DNA from: Comamonadaceae bacterium
GTDB lineage: Bacteria > Pseudomonadota > Gammaproteobacteria > Burkholderiales > Burkholderiaceae_C
Assembly: GCA_947476015.1 (NCBI GenBank)
Contig: CANJOS010000009.1
Span: 1 to 39,568 of the forward strand
Direction: 5' to 3'
DNA length: 39,568 nucleotides
Below the pieces are notes generated by a model that was given only the letters and a program-made list of their open reading frames with translations, ran no database searches and had not been told where the DNA came from. Numbering within the stretch: the stretch's first letter is position 1; the number at the start of each line of letters is the position of its first letter. The position numbers and the translations under genes are program-made. Below, in pieces: positions 37,167-39,568 of the stretch.

Positions 37167-38566
37167 TGAGACTCGCCGCTGACAGTGGGCGCTTCATCCT
37201 CTAAGGGGCCCGCATCGAGTTCTTGCGCCAGCAAACCTGGCACCTGCCCCTCAGGCAGGGCCTCGACTTGTCGCAAGGCACGGTGCATCACATTGCTGCG
37301 TGTTTGTGCCTTGTCAAGTGTGTTCAAAACTGTTTGGGTTTGCTCTTTGACTTTGGCCAGCACATCGCCAAACTTTCCAAATTCTGTTTTCACCGCACCC
37401 AAGACTTGCCATACTTCGCTCGACCTTTTCTCGAGCGCCAAGGTTCTGAATCCCATTTGCAAAGAATTCAACATGGCCATCAGCGTGGTAGGGCCCGCCA
37501 ATGTGACACGGTAATCTCGTTGAAGAGATTCAATCAAACCCGGACGGCGCAAGACCTCGGCGTACAAACCTTCGGTGGGCAGAAACATGATGGCGAAATC
37601 AGTGGTGTGCGGCGGCTCAATGTATTTTTCTGTGATGGATTTGGCTTCCAATCGAACACGCGCTTCTAAAGCTTTGCTGCAAATTTCAGCTTGGGCTGCA
37701 TCTGCCCGCGATTGTGCATCGAGCAATCTTTCATAGTCTTCGTTCGGAAACTTGGCATCAATGGGCAGCCACACGGGCTGGCCATCATCAGAGCGACCTG
37801 GCAACCGAATGGCAAAGTCGACCCGATTTTTACTGCCAGGAATGGTGGCGTGTTGCATGGCATATTGGTCGGGTGCCATGACTTGCTCTAGCAAAGATGC
37901 CAATTGCGCTTCACCAAACATGCCTCGCGTTTTCACGTTGGTCAACAAGTGTTTCAAGTCACCCACGCCCTGCGCCAAGGTGTTCATCTCGCCTAGGCCT
38001 TTGTGCACTTGCTCCAAGCGATCGGCCACCTGTTTGAAACTTTCGCCCAGACGCGCTTGCAATGTGGTTTGTAATTTTTCATCAACCGTTTGACGCATTT
38101 CATCCAACTTCGCTGCATTGTTTTGCTGCAACTGCGCCAACTGAGTTTCCAAAGTGCCGCGCATTTCAGACAAACGGCGTGCATTGGCTTCAGACAGCTG
38201 TTGAACTTGCAAGGTGAGTGTGTCTGACAATGTTTTTTGCAACAAAGAGAGTTGCTGCGCAAACGCATCCATCTGACTGTTTTGGGTGCGCGTGGCCTCT
38301 GCACTTTGCTGAACCAAGGATTGCTGGAAAGTTCCCAATGTTTGAATGAGTTCTTGTCGCCCGCCCCTGGCAGACTCATGGATGGCACTTCTCAGTTCAC
38401 GCTCAAGACGCTCGTTGGCAGACTGCAAGTTGGCGGCCCATTGAGCGACTTCTTCAGACGACTTTGACGGGTCTGAACTTTTCCACCATAAACTTCCCAT
38501 CAACACCAATGCGATGGCATTGAGTGCGAGCAATAACCACAGCAGAAAAGAAATGTCCAAGGCCAT
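37163..38566 (-). CDS. rmuC: DNA recombination protein RmuC
   Basis: N-terminal TM, coiled coil, then VKTRGMFGEAQLASLLEQVMAPDQY, LPIDAKFPNEDYERL, FLPTEGLYAEVLRRPGL, GPTTLMAMLNSLQMGFRTLALEKRSSEVW. Confidence 0.96.
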   Translation of the reverse strand: MALDISFLLWLLLALNAIALVLMGSLWWKSSDPSKSSEEVAQWAANLQSANERLERELRSAIHESARGGRQELIQTLGTFQQSLVQQSAEATRTQNSQMDAFAQQLSLLQKTLSDTLTLQVQQLSEANARRLSEMRGTLETQLAQLQQNNAAKLDEMRQTVDEKLQTTLQARLGESFKQVADRLEQVHKGLGEMNTLAQGVGDLKHLLTNVKTRGMFGEAQLASLLEQVMAPDQYAMQHATIPGSKNRVDFAIRLPGRSDDGQPVWLPIDAKFPNEDYERLLDAQSRADAAQAEICSKALEARVRLEAKSITEKYIEPPHTTDFAIMFLPTEGLYAEVLRRPGLIESLQRDYRVTLAGPTTLMAMLNSLQMGFRTLALEKRSSEVWQVLGAVKTEFGKFGDVLAKVKEQTQTVLNTLDKAQTRSNVMHRALRQVEALPEGQVPGLLAQELDAGPLEDEAPTVSGESQ

Positions 38567-38595
38567 TCTTTATGCCAATTTAAGAGGGATCAGCC

Positions 38596-39568
38596 TCATC
38601 GAGCGGCAACTTGGTTGAGGGGTGTTAGTGCGCGACCCGTTTTGAAAAAGGCAATGAGGTTATCAGCCGCCAGTTGCGCCATGGCAAGGCGAGTTTTTAC
38701 CGTTGAGCTGGCGATGTGCGGTGTAAGCACCACATTGGGCACTGTCAACAAGCCGGGATGCACACTGGGCTCGCCCTCATACACGTCCAATCCTGCTGCC
38801 GCGATTTGTTTATTTTGAAGGGCTACTGCCAATGCGGCATCGTCCACAATACCGCCTCTGGCAATGTTCACCAAGGTGGCTGTAGGCTTCATTTTTGCGA
38901 TCTCTTTGGCACCGATAGCATGGTGTGATTCTGCACTGTAGGGCAGCACCAATACAAGGTGATCACAGGTGGTGAGCAGTGTTTCTTTGTCGACATAACG
39001 GGCTTTGCATGCTACTTCAGTGACCGCATCCAGTTTGCTTCTGTTGTGGTAAATGACGTTCATGCCAAAACCTAATGCGCCGCGCTTGGCAATGGCCTGA
39101 CCAATGCGTCCCATGCCCAAGATGCCCATCGTGCTGCCATGCACTTCGGCCCCAGCAAACATGTCGTAACGCCACTGTTTCCATTGACCTGCTCTTAAAT
39201 AATGTTCACTCTCGGTCATCCGTCTTGCGGTGGCCATCAGCAAGGCAAAACCGAAATCGGCAGTAGTTTCTGTGAGGACATCTGGCGTGTTGCTGGCCAA
39301 CACCCCCAAAGAGGTCATGGTAGGTACATCAAAATTATTGAACCCCACGGCCATGTTGGCTGCCATTTTAAGTCTGGGTTTTGCACCCAACACGCCGGCA
39401 TTGATGGGATCTGAACCTGTGGTCAGAGCGCCATCCTGACTTTCCAGTGCTTGCTTCCACGACGCTGGCGTCCAAGGTGTGTCAGCTTGATTGGATGTCA
39501 CTTCAAATGACGGAGTCAAAGCATCAATGACCGATTGAAATATGGGCCGTGCAACCAACAACTTAGGC
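38596..39568 (-). CDS. D-isomer-specific 2-hydroxyacid dehydrogenase (glyoxylate/hydroxypyruvate reductase-like); N-terminus beyond window
   Basis: TMGILGMGRIGQAIAKRG Rossmann motif, NIARGGIVDDAALAVAL, GLDVYEGEPSVHPGL; frame stays open to the window end. Confidence 0.92.
   Translation of the reverse strand, partial: PKLLVARPIFQSVIDALTPSFEVTSNQADTPWTPASWKQALESQDGALTTGSDPINAGVLGAKPRLKMAANMAVGFNNFDVPTMTSLGVLASNTPDVLTETTADFGFALLMATARRMTESEHYLRAGQWKQWRYDMFAGAEVHGSTMGILGMGRIGQAIAKRGALGFGMNVIYHNRSKLDAVTEVACKARYVDKETLLTTCDHLVLVLPYSAESHHAIGAKEIAKMKPTATLVNIARGGIVDDAALAVALQNKQIAAAGLDVYEGEPSVHPGLLTVPNVVLTPHIASSTVKTRLAMAQLAADNLIAFFKTGRALTPLNQVAAR

Noticed and set aside
1-39568. CRISPR arrays, toxin-antitoxin, restriction or other obvious anti-phage systems
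   Set aside because: No regularly spaced repeats and no recognisable defence-protein motifs were seen on either strand.

Overview
This window looks like a chromosomal segment from a Burkholderiales/Comamonadaceae-type betaproteobacterium. That is inferred from protein style and synteny (HU, tRNA-Val, ppiD; earP-efp; Bug/TctC receptors). From left to right: (i) the end of a quinone-oxidoreductase-like gene, a pterin-4a-carbinolamine dehydratase and a solitary Stealth-family phosphotransferase; (ii) a co-directional ~11 kb locus (1953-13035) that reads as an arabino-oligosaccharide uptake and oxidation operon: family-5 SBP, two permeases, two ATPases, GH51 arabinofuranosidase, an unusual ArsR-type regulator, SDR, mutarotase and SMP-30 lactonase; (iii) a TerC gene followed by a partial tRNA-His copy; (iv) a ~12.8 kb segment bounded by that partial copy and the intact tRNA-His. 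It carries two tandem Bug/TctC receptors, LysR, HyuA/HyuB, a FAH-family hydrolase, a decayed aceF (pyruvate dehydrogenase E2) with a possible IS30 scrap, an intact aceE-like gene and a divergent Lrp/AsnC regulator; (v) conserved backbone: tRNA-His, ppiD, tRNA-Val, HU, tartrate/isopropylmalate-type dehydrogenase, EamA, pgsA, uvrC, earP, efp, MFS, rmuC and a D-2-hydroxyacid dehydrogenase. The strongest structural signal is the 66-nt direct repeat (62/66 by eye) at the tRNA-His 3' end, which suggests a tRNA-targeted genomic island with no integrase visible in it. No CRISPR array or rRNA was seen. All assignments are from reading the sequence and recalled family motifs; no searches were run.
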